From the NCBI GenBank assembly GCA_016795065.1, contig JAEUIU010000028.1:32108-96107 (forward strand): a stretch of DNA of 64,000 nucleotides, read 5' to 3'. Positions 63,343 to 64,000 of this stretch are shown here, piece by piece. The DNA is from Phycisphaerae bacterium. Lineage in GTDB: Bacteria > Planctomycetota > Phycisphaerae > Phycisphaerales > SM1A02. The notes under the pieces were generated by a model, which was not told the DNA's origin, did not search any database, and worked only from the letters and a program-made list of their open reading frames with translations. The position numbers were made by a program, and so were the translations under genes. The number at the start of each line of letters is the position of its first letter. Within the stretch, counting starts at the first letter, position 1.

Positions 63343-63362
63343 GTGAGTGAGTGAGTGAGTGA
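63343..63362 (+). repeat. Tandem GTGA repeat (five units)
   Basis: Five perfect GTGA units sit between two hairpins of the structured region. A tetranucleotide tract of this kind can vary in length by slippage. Confidence 0.9.
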
Positions 63363-63506
63363 GTCGGAGTAGGAAGCGCATCGTGCGAGGCAGCGGGTGA
63401 TTGGTACCCGCGGACACGGAGGGACGTGTCCTTCACGATGCCCGGGCCTTGGTCGGCCCGTAGCGCAGGAATCAATTGCCCTGGATCGGCCCCGCACGGT
63501 TTGCCT

Positions 63507-63530
63507 CCCCGTTGCGGGGTCTCTTTTTTT
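63507..63530 (+). terminator. Intrinsic terminator
   Basis: CCCCG (63507-63511) pairs with CGGGG (63515-63519) with a TTG loop, followed by TCTCTTTTTTT. Confidence 0.75.
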
Positions 63531-63752
63531 GCCCGTAGGTGCGCGAGAACGCTGCGCTCTGGAAGTGATCGCTGCGCTTTGGGCCTGAAGAGAAACACCG
63601 ATTGGACCGTGATACCGAACGCTCCCTTCATGCCATGCTCGTCTGCATCGCACGACCGAGCGTTCGTTTCAACGCTGCATTGATCGCTCGCACGTTTCAT
63701 GCAATTGCGAACAATTCAGCAACCACCACTTGCGGGTTTCGTAGATGCCTGC

Positions 63753-64000
63753 ATGATCAGATCGCGAATGCATTCGAAGCACTCAGGGTTCGAGCGATTG
63801 CCTCTCCAGTCGACGCGTGCGACGCCGCTCGCGGTCTCTCTCGGCTCTGCGTGCCTCGCAGCGCTCTCGATCGCTCCCGACGCCTTGTCGCAAGTCCCCC
63901 CCCCCGCCAGCACTTAGAATTGTGCGACTGAAGGCTGACATCTGTTCGACACACCCCGGGCTCGAGGCGGTCGAGATCCCTTATCGGAACGAAACCTCGC
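63753..64000 (+). pseudogene. Signal-peptide ORF interrupted after a 10-C tract; runs off the window
   Basis: From ATG 63753 (or 63768, or further upstream at 63699) the frame encodes a polar start and a good signal-peptide core (TPLAVSLGSACLAALSIAPDALSQ) and then stops at 63915-63917, just after ten consecutive C residues. If one C is removed, the frame reads on from PPPALRIVRLKADICS to the window edge without a stop. This fits a phase-variable or decayed exported-protein gene, or a sequencing error in the homopolymer. The product family cannot be judged from the visible part. Confidence 0.4.
63896..63905 (+). repeat. Homopolymer of ten C residues
   Basis: A run of ten C directly after a predicted signal-peptide cleavage site. 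Such tracts are slippage-prone. Confidence 0.9.

Larger units (their letters stand above)
63166..63530 (+). ncRNA. Candidate structured RNA of about 365 nt with terminal intrinsic terminator
   Basis: No gene is present, but perfect inverted repeats follow one another: GTCTCGT/ACGAGAC enclosing CGCTC/GAGCG (63166-63208), GGGCACAGG/CCTGTGCCC (63209-63241), CGCGATGC/GCATCGCG (63257-63279), CGTCGGGG/CCCCGACG (63315-63343), GCGGGT/ACCCGC (63393-63411), GGACACG/CGTGTCC (63412-63431), CGGGCC/GGCCCG (63443-63460), then a terminator. RNase P, tmRNA, SRP and 6S RNA signatures were looked for and not found. No promoter was found in front, so it could be a long structured 3' UTR of the lipoprotein gene. 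Confidence 0.45.

Noticed and set aside
63166..63530. RNase P RNA or tmRNA identity for the structured region
   Set aside because: The GGAAAGTCC and ACAGAA-type cores of RNase P and the tRNA-like ends of tmRNA are not present; CGGAAAGTGT near 63150 is only a partial likeness.

Overview
The window looks like a chromosomal segment of a high-GC Planctomycete, most probably class Phycisphaerae. The inference rests on dockerin-like C-terminal repeats (GDLNGDGTVNAADLAILLG type) on a secreted protein, Asp/Glu-rich proteins, very large PQQ-propeller and prepilin-class proteins, and TANNNT -10 elements placed directly in front of start codons. No rRNA, tRNA, CRISPR array, insertion sequence or phage gene was seen. 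The species cannot be named from sequence alone.

Layout. 1-6.3 kb: an acyl-CoA carboxylase beta subunit (runs off the left edge), rpsO and pnp with a strong terminator, a cold-shock-domain protein and an NtrB-like histidine kinase. 6.4-13.5 kb: a large secreted protein, a complete two-subunit DNA topoisomerase VI (unusual in Bacteria), and ndk. 13.5-16.8 kb: about 1.1 kb of non-coding DNA with tandem terminators, a sigma-70 factor and an orphan CoA-transferase subunit A. 17.2-35.7 kb: a long co-oriented type II secretion locus, gspE-F-G-H-I-J-K-L-M-C1-C2-D, flanked by a secreted coiled-coil protein and a lipoprotein. Many of its genes overlap by 4-8 nt. 35.7-41.6 kb: a highly acidic protein and a 1,488-residue secreted PQQ-propeller/helical-repeat protein, divergent from a small lipoprotein. 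41.8-48.0 kb: a second pilus-type cluster (pilT, pilC, three pilin/PilX-like genes) without its own pilB or secretin. 48.1-56.7 kb: lipoproteins, a membrane protein, ppk1, a 6-pyruvoyltetrahydropterin-synthase homologue, a phosphohexomutase, an exo/endonuclease-phosphatase family protein and thyX. 57-63 kb: an orphan Opp/Dpp-type ATPase, an HtrA protease, and a coaD / degenerate metallo-beta-lactamase-fold / panB operon linked to coenzyme A synthesis. 63.0-64.0 kb: a hairpin-dense stretch ending in an intrinsic terminator, then a secretory-signal ORF interrupted at a 10-C tract.

How the parts fit. The dominant theme is envelope and export: the type II secretion apparatus, its pseudopilins, a separate PilT/PilC cluster and many Sec-exported or lipid-anchored proteins. 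The rest is housekeeping: RNA turnover (pnp), nucleotides (ndk, thyX), CoA, polyphosphate and pterins.

The most interesting points are the bacterial topoisomerase VI, a repeated architecture in which a -10 box lies 6-9 nt before the start codon of at least nine genes (predicted leaderless mRNAs), the structured-RNA candidate at 63.2-63.5 kb, the poly-C interrupted ORF, duplicated gspC, and the degenerate metallo-beta-lactamase-fold protein inside the CoA operon. No wholly new defence or mobile system was identified.
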